Source: an uncultured Eubacteriales bacterium (GTDB lineage: Bacteria > Bacillota > Clostridia > Oscillospirales > CAG-272). Taken from it: a stretch of 18,535 nt of DNA. Below, in pieces: positions 7,744 through 14,463 of this stretch. Positions within the stretch are counted from its first letter, which is position 1, and every line of letters starts with the position of its first letter. Both the position numbers and the translations under genes were made by a program. The DNA lies in NCBI GenBank assembly GCA_900547725.1, contig URHR01000038.1, positions 1 to 18,535 on the forward strand, given 5' to 3'. The notes under the pieces were generated by a model. It saw only the letters and a program-made list of their open reading frames with translations. It had not been told where the DNA came from and did not search any database.

Positions 7744-7792
7744 GCATCACCGAGCAATTCACGCCGTCGGAATTGCTCGGTGATGCTTTTTT
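7744..7792 (+). terminator. 17-bp-stem hairpin with T-run on the plus strand, 5' of the zinc-ribbon gene
   Basis: A perfect 17-bp inverted repeat (7744-7760 with 7770-7786; arms begin GCATCACCGAGCAATTC) with a 9-nt loop, followed by TTTTTT at 7787-7792 on the plus strand. No plus-strand gene ends here, so the orientation is odd. On the minus strand the stem lies directly before the AAAAGGAG ribosome site of the zinc-ribbon gene. Confidence 0.6.
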
Positions 7793-7807
7793 AATACCTC
7801 AAAAGGA

Positions 7808-7835
7808 GACGGACACCGCAATCTGACAGTGTCCG
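7808..7835 (-). terminator. Possible weak terminator after the histidine kinase gene
   Basis: An 8-bp inverted repeat ACGGACAC/GTGTCCGT (about 7808-7815/7828-7835) lies downstream of the kinase stop. On the minus strand it is followed by CTCCTTTTG, only moderately T-rich. Read-through into the zinc-ribbon/ECF genes is possible, since no good promoter was found in front of them. Confidence 0.35.
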
Positions 7836-7882
7836 TAAGCATTGGTCATATCCACAGGTCTGAAAAAGGAACTCCTTTTCCG

Positions 7883-9355
7883 TTATGATCCGCCTGACTG
7901 CGGATCGGCTTCGGAAAGCGTGAAGAAGAATTCGCAGTTCTTCCCTTCCTCGCTCTCAACCCAGATCTTCTCTCCGTGCGCCCGGATGATGGTTTTTGCG
8001 ATAAACAACCCCAATCCAACGCCCGTTTTGTCCAGTCCGCGGCTCTTGTCGCTTTTGTAGAACCGTTCAAACACATACGGCAGATCCGCCTTCGGAATTC
8101 CCTGCCCTTCGTTATAAACCGAAACCAGCACTTTGCGGTCGCGGTCGGCGCGGATGCGAATCCGCAGAATACCGCCCTCTTTTGAAAATTTCACCGCATT
8201 GTGGCAGATGTTATAAAAGATCTGATAGATCGCGTCATGATCGGCAAAAACCATCATCCGATCCCGATCGCACTCAAATTCGACTTCCAGACGTTTCCCG
8301 TCGATCTGCTGTTCAAAGGAGATCAGAATCACCCGCCCCATTTCGCAGATATCGAACGGGGTCGGCGTAAACTTCCGATCCCCCGCCTCGATGCGGGAAA
8401 TATCCAACAGGGACGACACCAGACGGGACAGCCTGCGCGCCTCGTTGGAGATGATCTCCAGATAATGATCCTGCTCTTCCTGCGGAATCACGCCGTCCCG
8501 GATTTCCTCGATGAAACCGATGATGGTGGTCATCGGGGTGCGAAGATCATGCGAAACATTTGCGATAAAGGTATTGCGCAGATTTTCCAGATGCTCCAGC
8601 GATTCCGCCATCTGATTGAACGCCGAAGCCAGTTGCGCAACCTCGTCCTTCCCATGCGCGGGGACAGGCACACGGACGTCAAAGCTTCCGTTTGCAAACT
8701 GTCTGGTTGCCGCGCACATTCCCCGCAGGGGGCTTGTCACGCGGTCGCTGATGAAGTAGACCGCGATCAGAATGGCAAGCAGAACCAACAGCGCCGCCGA
8801 AACAACCGTGCGGCTCAGTTCCTCGGTCACAGCGCCGCTTGCAAAATTTTCCGAAACAACGGCAACCATTCCGCAGACCCGACCGCCCCCGTCATACAGG
8901 AGTTCCGCCCGCATCAGTACCTGTGCGGTGTCCTCTTCCGGGGCAACCGCGCCGAGATAGCTTTTCTTTTTGACAACCGCGTCACGAACTTCCGACGGGA
9001 GACAATCCTCTGCGGGAGTCGCCGCGCCGTCCGTTATCCGATACAGCACGTTTCCCGAAAGATCCGCCACAAGAATGGTCAGATCCGGTTCGGTCACCGT
9101 CAGCACGGAAAGCAACGCCGAATCGGCTTCCATGACATCCGACAGCCGGGCGGAGAGATCCGCCTCCGCACATTCTCCGAGTTTTCCACGAAGATAAGCG
9201 GCGGACTGCCCCGAAACGGTCTCCATCGTTTCCGCACGGTTCTCGGACAGCGCGTTGTTGACAATGGAGGTCATTACGAACAGAAGCAACGCAAAGCCGA
9301 TCACGAAGATCAGCATAACGGCGGTGACATACTTTGCGAAAACGCTTTTGAACAT
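7883..9355 (-). CDS. Two-component sensor histidine kinase (HAMP-HisKA-HATPase)
   Basis: A 490-aa membrane kinase that should autophosphorylate and pass phosphate to the regulator encoded just upstream. TM1 is about 10-30, an extracytoplasmic sensor region of ~155 residues follows (31-185), TM2 is about 186-204, then HAMP (203-255). The HisKA motif is FIANVSHDLRTP with phospho-acceptor His269. The ATPase part shows the N box YNICHNAVKF (Asn382, Asn386), G1 NEGQGIP (415-421), F box VFERFYKSD (428-436) and G2 GVGLGLFIAK (445-454). All key residues are present. Architecture matches PhoR/ResE-like kinases; the signal is unknown. It starts 22 nt after the regulator stop, with only a weak ribosome site (GACGGATT), consistent with coupling to the regulator's translation. 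Confidence 0.93.
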   Translation of the reverse strand: MFKSVFAKYVTAVMLIFVIGFALLLFVMTSIVNNALSENRAETMETVSGQSAAYLRGKLGECAEADLSARLSDVMEADSALLSVLTVTEPDLTILVADLSGNVLYRITDGAATPAEDCLPSEVRDAVVKKKSYLGAVAPEEDTAQVLMRAELLYDGGGRVCGMVAVVSENFASGAVTEELSRTVVSAALLVLLAILIAVYFISDRVTSPLRGMCAATRQFANGSFDVRVPVPAHGKDEVAQLASAFNQMAESLEHLENLRNTFIANVSHDLRTPMTTIIGFIEEIRDGVIPQEEQDHYLEIISNEARRLSRLVSSLLDISRIEAGDRKFTPTPFDICEMGRVILISFEQQIDGKRLEVEFECDRDRMMVFADHDAIYQIFYNICHNAVKFSKEGGILRIRIRADRDRKVLVSVYNEGQGIPKADLPYVFERFYKSDKSRGLDKTGVGLGLFIAKTIIRAHGEKIWVESEEGKNCEFFFTLSEADPQSGGS

Positions 9356-9377
9356 CTGTCAGAATCCGTCGGACGTG

Positions 9378-10070
9378 TCAGCTCAGCAACTCGAATTTAT
9401 AGCCGACGCCCCAGACCGTTTTCAGAACCCATTTGTCCGAAACGCCTTCCAGTTTTTCCCGCAGGCGCTTGACATGGACGTCAACGGTACGGGAGTCTCC
9501 GAGATAGTCAAAGCCCCAGACCTTATCGAGCAACTGGTCGCGGGTGAACACGCGGTTGTAGTTCGAAGCGAGGAAGTAGAGCAGTTCCAGTTCCTTCGGC
9601 GGAACGTCCACCGATTTGCCCTTGAGTTTCAGTTCATACTTCTGCAGGCTGATTTCGATATTCTCAAACTTGATCACCTCGTCGTCGCTCTGTCTGGAGT
9701 GCGCCTGATACCGTCTGAGAACCGCTTTGACACGCGCGGAAAGTTCTTTCATATCAAAAGGCTTGGTCACGAAATCATCCGCGCCCAACTCCAGTCCCAG
9801 AACCTTATCAAAGACCTCGCCCTTTGCCGTGACCATAATCACGGGCTTGGAGGAAATCTCGCGGATCTCGCGGCAGACCTGCCAACCGTCCTTTTTGGGA
9901 AGCATAATGTCAAGAAGAACCAGATCCGGCTCATACATCTTGAAGTAATTCAGCCCCTCCGAACCGTCGGCGGCAAGTTTGACGTCATATCCCTCGTTTT
10001 CAAAATACATTTTCAGCAGGTCGCTGATATTGGGATCATCGTCAACGATCAGAATCTTTGTATCTGTCAT
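9378..10070 (-). CDS. OmpR/PhoB-family response regulator
   Basis: A 230-aa transcription factor. Receiver domain residues 4-118: acidic pocket D10-D11-D12, phospho-acceptor Asp54 (VLLDIMLP), Thr81 (VMVTAK) and Lys103 (VTKPFD). A winged helix follows at about 131-228, with the typical DSRTVDVHVKRLREKLE and TVWGVGYKFE. GGAGG lies 9 nt before ATG. It is the first gene of a regulator-kinase pair transcribed from the promoter at 10219-10247, leaving a ~140-nt leader. Target genes cannot be told; the divergent ychF and the downstream transporter genes are the nearest candidates. Confidence 0.95.
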   Translation of the reverse strand: MTDTKILIVDDDPNISDLLKMYFENEGYDVKLAADGSEGLNYFKMYEPDLVLLDIMLPKKDGWQVCREIREISSKPVIMVTAKGEVFDKVLGLELGADDFVTKPFDMKELSARVKAVLRRYQAHSRQSDDEVIKFENIEISLQKYELKLKGKSVDVPPKELELLYFLASNYNRVFTRDQLLDKVWGFDYLGDSRTVDVHVKRLREKLEGVSDKWVLKTVWGVGYKFELLS

Positions 10071-10218
10071 TTTACGGAACCTCCGAAATCATAATTTTCC
10101 TTTTCCATTTTTCATTGTACAGCGTCAATGGGGTAACTATGTGACGAAAAGATGAATTTTTTGTTCTCCCCCGTCTCTTTTCCGACAAAAATGCCTCCGG
10201 CACGACATTCACTTATCT

Positions 10219-10247
10219 ATTATAGCACATTTCCCCTTAAAAAGCAA
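10219..10247 (-). promoter_or_regulatory. Sigma-A promoter of the regulator-kinase operon
   Basis: Minus-strand TTGCTT (plus 10242-10247), 17-nt spacer ending TGTGC, and TATAAT (plus 10219-10224). It has a perfect -10 with an extended TG. It diverges from the ychF promoter about 40 bp away. Confidence 0.7.
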
Positions 10248-10286
10248 ATGTTTTTGAAATTTTTTTCGCGGATTTTCGTTGCCCCC

Positions 10287-10315
10287 TTGCCAAAATCGCT
10301 TTTTCGTATTATAAT
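10287..10315 (+). promoter_or_regulatory. Sigma-A promoter of ychF
   Basis: TTGCCA at 10287-10292, 17-nt spacer, TATAAT at 10310-10315, giving a leader of about 30 nt to the ychF start codon at 10352. Confidence 0.75.
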
Positions 10316-10351
10316 ATATGGGAATACCGCAATCGGAAAGGATACAGGACT

Positions 10352-11446
10352 ATGAAACTCGGAATCGTGGGACTGCCCAATGTGGGCAAAAGCACGCTTT
10401 TCAACGCACTGACCAACGCGGGGGCTGAATCCGCGAACTACCCCTTCTGCACCATTGAGCCGAACGTCGGCGTGGTAACCGTGCCGGACAAACGGTTGGA
10501 CTATCTGGCGGAAATGCACCACCCCGCAAAGGTGACCCCCGCCGTGATCGAATTCGTTGACATCGCGGGACTGGTCAAGGGCGCTTCCAAGGGCGAGGGA
10601 CTCGGAAACCAGTTTCTCGGAAACATCCGTGAGGTGGACGCGATTCTCCATGTCGTCCGTTGCTTTGAGGACGACAACATCATTCACGTGGACGGAAAGA
10701 TTGACCCGATGCGCGATCTGGAAACCATCAATCTCGAGCTGATCTTCTCGGACATGGAGATTCTGGAGCGCCGCATGGATCGCACGAAAAAGGCAATGCG
10801 CGCGGACAAGAAGTATGCCGCCGAACTGGAAGTTCTGGAAAAGATCTATCACGTGCTGGAAGAAGGCAAATGCGCGCGGACGGTGGAACTGACCGAAGAC
10901 GAGCGCGCTTGTCTGTCCGACACGCCCCTGTTGACCATGAAACCCGTGATTTACGTTGCGAACGTCAGCGAGGACTACGCCGCGACCGAGCCGAACGATC
11001 TGGAATCCTACCGGCTTCTCAAAGCGTATGCGGAAAGCGAGCACTCGGAGGTCATTCCGATCTGCTGCCAGATTGAAGCCGAAATCGCGGAGTTGGGCGC
11101 AGAAGAGAAAGCGATGTTTCTCTCTGACCTCGGCATTGAGGAAAGCGGACTGGATCGCCTGATTAAAGCAAGCTACTCGCTTCTGGGACTCATCAGCTTT
11201 CTGACGGCAGGTCCTGACGAATGCCGCGCATGGACGATCCGCAAGGGAACAAAAGCGCCCAAGGCGGCGGGAAAGATTCACTCGGATATCGAGCGCGGTT
11301 TCATCCGCGCCGAGGTGCTGGCATTTGAGGATCTGAAAAAATACGGCTCTATGTCCGCCGCCCGCGATGCAGGCGTGCTTCGCAGCGAAGGCAAGGAATA
11401 CGTCATGCAGGACGGCGATATTGTCCTGTTCCGATTCAACGTATAA
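10352..11446 (+). CDS. ychF: Redox-sensitive ribosome-associated ATPase YchF (OLA1)
   Basis: A 364-aa protein of the usual family length. The P-loop is GLPNVGKST (7-15), G3 is DIAGLVKGASKGEGLG, and the normal NKxD is replaced by NVSE in VIYVANVSED, which in this family goes with preference for ATP over GTP. A helical middle domain (about 130-200) is followed by a C-terminal TGS domain (about 280-362) ending DIVLFRFNV. The family binds ribosomes and acts in stress and translation control; in E. coli it is linked to oxidative stress response. AAAGGA lies 9 nt before the ATG. Single-gene transcript with own promoter and terminator. Confidence 0.97.
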   Translation: MKLGIVGLPNVGKSTLFNALTNAGAESANYPFCTIEPNVGVVTVPDKRLDYLAEMHHPAKVTPAVIEFVDIAGLVKGASKGEGLGNQFLGNIREVDAILHVVRCFEDDNIIHVDGKIDPMRDLETINLELIFSDMEILERRMDRTKKAMRADKKYAAELEVLEKIYHVLEEGKCARTVELTEDERACLSDTPLLTMKPVIYVANVSEDYAATEPNDLESYRLLKAYAESEHSEVIPICCQIEAEIAELGAEEKAMFLSDLGIEESGLDRLIKASYSLLGLISFLTAGPDECRAWTIRKGTKAPKAAGKIHSDIERGFIRAEVLAFEDLKKYGSMSAARDAGVLRSEGKEYVMQDGDIVLFRFNV

Positions 11447-11457
11447 ACGACCAACAC

Positions 11458-11510
11458 ATCCCCGCAGAAGCAACCGGACGGTTGCTTCTGCGGGGATATC
11501 GTTTTATTTT
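11458..11510 (+). terminator. Terminator of ychF
   Basis: A perfect 18-bp stem (11458-11475 with 11480-11497; arms ATCCCCGCAGAAGCAACC and its complement) with loop GGAC, followed by a T-rich tail (GTTTTATTTT, 11501-11510). It begins 11 nt after the ychF stop. Confidence 0.9.
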
Positions 11511-11515
11511 GAAAG

Positions 11516-11567
11516 CAAAAAACAAATCCGAACCGGTTTCGGTTTGCGAAACAGTTCGGATTTGTCT
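11516..11567 (-). terminator. Terminator of tRNA-Lys
   Basis: A 12-bp stem (11522-11533 with 11554-11565, ACAAATCCGAAC/GTTCGGATTTGT) extended inside by GTTTCG/CGAAAC. On the minus strand it is followed by TTTTTTGC. It lies immediately 3' of the tRNA. A T-run on the plus side makes it bidirectional. Confidence 0.8.
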
Positions 11568-11571
11568 TTTT

Positions 11572-11647
11572 TGGTGACCCATCGGAGAGTCGAACTCCGG
11601 ACACCATGATTAAAAGTCATGTGCTCTGCCATCTGAGCTAATGGGTC
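11572..11647 (-). tRNA. trnK: tRNA-Lys (anticodon TTT)
   Basis: A complete 76-nt cloverleaf on the minus strand: acceptor GACCCAT pairing with ATGGGTC, D-arm GCTC...GAGC, anticodon stem CATGA/TCATG with loop CTTTTAA (anticodon TTT), variable loop GTGTC, T-arm CGGAG/CTCCG with TTCGACT, discriminator A and a genomically encoded CCA. It reads AAA/AAG lysine codons. It has its own consensus promoter and terminator and stands alone. Confidence 0.97.
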
Positions 11648-11668
11648 GACCTTTTTGGCTACCAAAAT

Positions 11669-11697
11669 ATTATAACACAATTTTCCCGATTTGTCAA
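11669..11697 (-). promoter_or_regulatory. Consensus sigma-A promoter of tRNA-Lys
   Basis: Minus-strand TTGACA (plus 11692-11697), 17-nt spacer ending TGTGT, TATAAT (plus 11669-11674): both hexamers perfect plus an extended -10 TG, as expected of a strong stable-RNA promoter. It is about 22 nt from the mature 5' end. Confidence 0.88.
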
Positions 11698-11763
11698 GAG
11701 TTATTGTTCCGTCAGATTGTCAAAACGGACAGGCAATATTGTTTTGTATATTGGTTATTTTAT

Positions 11764-12291
11764 TCATATTTTAGTCTGTCTGTAAGCCTCACGCGCGGCG
11801 GAAGCCATGCGCGCGATATTCTCGGGTAGGATATCGGGCATGGTGGGCGTGTACTCCCCCGCTTCCATTTCGTTTTCTCTGATCCGCGACCGCCACGCGT
11901 GCAGGAACAGCCGCTCGAACAGCCCCGCATTCTTCAGCTTGAGCCGCCCGCCGAAATTCAGAACCGCAAACGCGCTCGCCGTCATGCTCTGCGGGAACAG
12001 TCGGTCGCGGTAGTCCTCGAAGTCATGCCCGCTCCCGCAGCAGAGGAACAACCCGTGCACCGAGGCTTCCAGCTCGGTCTGCCGCTCCGAAAGGTAAGCG
12101 CGCAACGGCTTTGGCAGCTTGCCGTAACGAACCGAACCGCCGACGATGACAACATCGAAGCCGTCGGGGTCGGGGTGCGTTACGGTCAGATCCGCCACGG
12201 TCACCTCCGCGCCGCGCAACTCTCCGCGCAAAATCTCCGCGCACTCCGCCGCCGTCCCCGTCTTGCCCGCATATGCTATCAGAATCTTCAT
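11764..12291 (-). CDS. Flavodoxin-domain protein (HemG/flavodoxin_5-like)
   Basis: A 175-aa single-domain flavoprotein candidate. The N-terminus MKILIAYAGKTGTAAECAEIL is the FMN phosphate loop of the flavodoxin fold; VVIVGGSVRYGKLPKPL and LFLCCGSGHDFEDY resemble the FMN-contact loops of the protoporphyrinogen oxidase HemG-like group. It probably carries electrons with FMN in the cytoplasm. True HemG function is not supported: no heme genes are near and anaerobic Clostridia use many such domains for other purposes. GAGGA lies 6-7 nt before ATG. Single-gene transcript from 12322-12350; the promoter of tRNA-Lys lies 67 nt beyond the stop on the same strand. Confidence 0.8.
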   Translation of the reverse strand: MKILIAYAGKTGTAAECAEILRGELRGAEVTVADLTVTHPDPDGFDVVIVGGSVRYGKLPKPLRAYLSERQTELEASVHGLFLCCGSGHDFEDYRDRLFPQSMTASAFAVLNFGGRLKLKNAGLFERLFLHAWRSRIRENEMEAGEYTPTMPDILPENIARMASAAREAYRQTKI

Positions 12292-12321
12292 GCCGTTTCC
12301 TCGCTTTTTGCCGTTTTCTCT

Positions 12322-12350
12322 ATGGTATCACAAATCGGCAAAAATTGCAA
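12322..12350 (-). promoter_or_regulatory. Sigma-A promoter of the flavodoxin gene
   Basis: Minus-strand TTGCAA (plus 12345-12350), 17-nt spacer ending TGTGA, TACCAT (plus 12322-12327). The weaker -10 is backed by an extended TG. Confidence 0.55.
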
Positions 12351-12372
12351 GCGTTTTTTGTGAATTTCGGCT

Positions 12373-12669
12373 TTATTCCGTGATTCGCTTATCCTGAAAA
12401 AGAGAAAACAGATAATTGTGTCCCGTGATACGCCTGTCACGCCGCAAGATGTCCGCCGGGCAATTCAGAGGACCCATCTCCCACACAATCCGCACATAGC
12501 TTTTCGGAATGACCCGATTGGTGGGATGCAGTTCCCCCGCTTTTCGACTCCGGCAAATCGGGCGTAATCCTTGCGGCTCAAACTGATAGCGGAAACAAAA
12601 ATTCTTTACAGTAAAAAAAGCCTCTCCCTGATGTGCCCGCAACCGACTCCAAATTTCCTCAAAATCCAT
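12373..12669 (-). CDS. Small conserved-looking protein of unknown function, third gene of the small-ORF operon
   Basis: A 98-aa soluble protein starting MDFEEIWSRLRAHQGEAFFTVKNFCFRYQF and ending near GHNYLFSLFQDKRI. The pattern (EEIW.R...H.GE.F.T.....F.Y, a middle I.KS, and a late G..Y.....D.RI) resembles a small domain I have seen as hypothetical protein in bacteria and phages, with no assigned function; this is recollection, not a search. The start at 12669 is chosen because AAAAGGAG lies about 9 nt ahead; an in-frame ATG at 12723 lacks one. The first 11 nt overlap the end of the small membrane protein gene, so translation is probably coupled. Codon use is less GC-rich than in the flanking metabolic genes. 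Confidence 0.65.
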   Translation of the reverse strand: MDFEEIWSRLRAHQGEAFFTVKNFCFRYQFEPQGLRPICRSRKAGELHPTNRVIPKSYVRIVWEMGPLNCPADILRRDRRITGHNYLFSLFQDKRITE

Positions 12670-12868
12670 GCTTCTGATCTCCTTTTCCCATATTTTTTGC
12701 AGCCTTAAACATGGTGTCCACAAGCCCCCACGCGGTCAATGCGGCAAGAAAGTTTATAAATCCGCTTCCCCGCGGCTTGTTCTCTTTTTTGAACCTGCGC
12801 ATACGCGCCTTGTACATCTTCTTTTCTTCCTTTGTATACTTCGTTCTTCTTGTTGTTTCTTCTTTCAT
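12659..12868 (-). CDS. Tiny basic single-pass membrane protein, second gene of the small-ORF operon
   Basis: A 69-aa protein. Residues 1-35 are extremely basic and charged (MKEETTRRTKYTKEEKKMYK...RRFKKENK), a hydrophobic stretch GFINFLAALTAWGLVDTMF (36-54) could be one membrane helix, and the end is again basic. GGAGAG lies 8 nt before ATG, and ATG overlaps the TGA of the preceding gene (ATGA), a strong sign of translational coupling. Its stop overlaps the next gene start. No family is recognised; membrane anchoring of a nucleic-acid-binding partner is only a guess. Confidence 0.65.
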   Translation of the reverse strand: MKEETTRRTKYTKEEKKMYKARMRRFKKENKPRGSGFINFLAALTAWGLVDTMFKAAKNMGKGDQKHGF

Positions 12869-13233
12869 TGCTTTCTCTCCAAAACAATCTGTTCTTTTTC
12901 CATATCCACCCGCACCGTCTCATAGCCCGCAGACAACCAACTGACCGCAATCGGATGCGAAGTGGTATTTGCCCAGAACTCACGATGCCGGAATGCGGAT
13001 TCAGGCAACTTGAAACGCAGAATCTCCTCCACCCCACGGAATGACAACTCCACCGTTTGCCCGCCGTTTTGCTCCAGATAGGATTTCAGAGTGCGGTACT
13101 TTTTCCCGCACTGCAACGCATTCGCCTCCTCCTGTGCAGTCGGCTCTCCCGCGCGGTTTTCCAATTTTTCAACCCGATCCTCCAATTGTCCGATCCGTTC
13201 CATCAACTCTAAAATAATCCGTTCGTATTCCAT
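12865..13233 (-). CDS. DUF7662-like protein with N-terminal coiled coil, first gene of the small-ORF operon
   Basis: A 122-aa protein. Residues 1-28 form a heptad-rich coiled coil (LELMERIGQLEDRVEKLEN). From about 45 the sequence KKYRTLKSYLEQN..TVELSFRGVEEILRFKLPESAF..EFWANT..HPIAVSWLSAGYETVRVD follows the pattern I associate with DUF7662 (KY..L..YL, V.LTF.EIE.IL...LP.SA, WW.N, AW..AG), whose function is unknown. Two ATGs stand three codons apart; the second (13233) is chosen because AGGAGG is 7 nt from it, while it abuts the first. It is the first gene after the promoter at 13255-13283 and overlaps the next ORF by ATGA. Confidence 0.75.
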   Translation of the reverse strand: MEYERIILELMERIGQLEDRVEKLENRAGEPTAQEEANALQCGKKYRTLKSYLEQNGGQTVELSFRGVEEILRFKLPESAFRHREFWANTTSHPIAVSWLSAGYETVRVDMEKEQIVLERKQ

Positions 13234-13254
13234 CTTCATCCCTCCTGTGTCTCT

Positions 13255-13283
13255 ATTCTATCACATTTTTCTTGATTTGTCAA
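13255..13283 (-). promoter_or_regulatory. Sigma-A promoter of the small-ORF operon
   Basis: Minus-strand TTGACA (plus 13278-13283), 17-nt spacer ending TGTGA, TAGAAT (plus 13255-13260). The leader to the first start codon is short, about 15 nt. One copy of the phased A-tract repeat lies in the spacer. Confidence 0.75.
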
Positions 13284-13309
13284 TACTTTTTCTTGATTTT
13301 TCTTGATTT
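13266..13309. repeat. Three phased copies of TTTTTCTTGATTT around the -35 element
   Basis: Identical TTTTTCTTGATTT starts at 13266, 13287 and 13297, so the spacing is 21 and 10 nt, whole helical turns. Copy 1 lies between -10 and -35 of the minus-strand promoter, copies 2 and 3 just upstream of -35. This could be intrinsically bent DNA/UP-element or a set of operators for a repressor bound on one face of the helix. Confidence 0.7.
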
Positions 13310-13372
13310 ATTTTGCGCACATTCGAAATCAAAGCAAGAATAAAAGAACCGTTAGCGGGAAAAACTATCTCA

Positions 13373-13417
13373 TATGTTGTAATTCCAACATACAAAATCA
13401 GGATTCCGGAGTATAAT
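13373..13417 (+). promoter_or_regulatory. Probable ldhA promoter with overlapping inverted repeat
   Basis: TATAAT at 13412-13417 lies about 31 nt before the ldhA start codon. No good -35 stands 17 nt upstream; instead that place is overlapped by a perfect 7-bp inverted repeat TATGTTG/CAACATA (13373-13379/13386-13392, 6-nt spacer). A poor -35 with a neighbouring palindrome suggests activator or repressor control. It is not the Rex consensus TTGTGAANNNNTTCACAA. Confidence 0.5.
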
Positions 13418-13448
13418 AAGAATAACTTCGGACGATCGGAGGTCACAC

Positions 13449-14441
13449 ATGAAGGTTGCATTTTACGATACCAAGCCCTACGACCGCGCATCGTTTGAGC
13501 CGCTCGGCGAGGCGAATCAGATCCGTTTCAAATTTTTCGAGGACAAGCTGACCGAGGACACCGCGCCGCTCGCGCGCGGGTGCGACGCGGTCTGCGTGTT
13601 CGTCAACGACAACGTAAACGCGGCAGTCATTGACCTGCTCTGCGACATGGGCATCCGCGTTCTGCTCCTGCGTTGCGCGGGCTTCAACAATGTGGATCTG
13701 CGGCACGCAAGCGGGAAACTGACGGTTCTGCGCGTTCCCGCCTACTCGCCCTATGCGATTGCGGAACACGCCATGGCGCTGCTTCTGACCTCCATCCGCC
13801 GCATTCACAAAGCCTATATCCGCACGCGCGACTTCAATTTCAGTCTGACCAACATGGTCGGTTTCGATCTGCACGGCAAGACGGTCGGCGTGGTGGGAAC
13901 AGGCAAAATCGGGCGTTGCTTCATCAACATCTGCCGCGGGTTCGGGATGAAGGTCCTCTGCTACGACCCCTTCCCTGCCGACGATTCCTCGCTCTCCTAT
14001 GTGCCGCTTGACAGGCTGTTCCGCGAGAGCGACATCATCTCCTTCCACTGCCCGCTCACGCCGGAGACGCATCATGTGGTGAACGCGGAGAGTCTTGCGA
14101 CAATGAAAAAAGGCGTGGTGCTGATCAACACCTCGCGCGGCGCGCTGATTGATTCCGAGGCTCTGCTCGCGGGCATCAAGTCCCGCAAGGTGGGCGCGGC
14201 TTGCCTGGACGTTTACGAAGAGGAATCCGACATTTTCTTTGAGGACAACTCGGGGCACATTCTCGAGGACGACACACTGGCGCGGCTGATCTCCATGCCG
14301 AACGTGATTGTCACCTCGCATCAGGCGTTTCTGACCGAGGAAGCGCTTGCAAACATTGCCGACACGACGGTGCGGAATCTGCTCGACTTTGCCGAGGGAA
14401 AACCCGGCGCGAACGAGGTCTGCTACCGTTGCGCAAAATAA
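13449..14441 (+). CDS. ldhA: D-lactate dehydrogenase (D-2-hydroxyacid dehydrogenase family)
   Basis: A 330-aa NAD-dependent enzyme reducing pyruvate to D-lactate, the length of E. coli LdhA. The Rossmann motif is VGVVGTGKIG (146-155), Asp173 in CYDPFP favours NAD over NADP, and the catalytic set is Arg230 (NTSRG), Glu259 (DVYEEE) and His291 (TSHQAFL). The stretch ESDIFFEDNSG and SHQAFLTEEAL are typical of the LdhA branch rather than of phosphoglycerate or hydroxyisocaproate dehydrogenases. GGAGG lies 7 nt before ATG. fprA begins 22 nt after its stop, with no terminator between. Confidence 0.93.
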   Translation: MKVAFYDTKPYDRASFEPLGEANQIRFKFFEDKLTEDTAPLARGCDAVCVFVNDNVNAAVIDLLCDMGIRVLLLRCAGFNNVDLRHASGKLTVLRVPAYSPYAIAEHAMALLLTSIRRIHKAYIRTRDFNFSLTNMVGFDLHGKTVGVVGTGKIGRCFINICRGFGMKVLCYDPFPADDSSLSYVPLDRLFRESDIISFHCPLTPETHHVVNAESLATMKKGVVLINTSRGALIDSEALLAGIKSRKVGAACLDVYEEESDIFFEDNSGHILEDDTLARLISMPNVIVTSHQAFLTEEALANIADTTVRNLLDFAEGKPGANEVCYRCAK

Positions 14442-14463
14442 AACACATAAAGGAGTGTTTCCT

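Noticed and set aside
10220..11473. 417-codon minus-strand ORF opposite ychF
   Set aside because: Exact mirror of a highly conserved gene; no ribosome site, no domain pattern, and it runs across the ychF promoter and terminator.
11572..11647. tRNA-Lys as an integration site for a mobile element
   Set aside because: The 3' end of the tRNA faces ychF and its terminator; no integrase, and no repeat of the tRNA 3' end was noticed.
11764..12291. Naming the flavodoxin protein HemG (protoporphyrinogen oxidase)
   Set aside because: Only the flavodoxin fold is supported; no heme genes nearby and the organism looks anaerobic.
13266..13309. The TTTTTCTTGATTT copies as a CRISPR-like array
   Set aside because: The repeat is only 13 nt, spacing is 10 and 21 nt with no spacers, and it overlaps a promoter; no cas genes.
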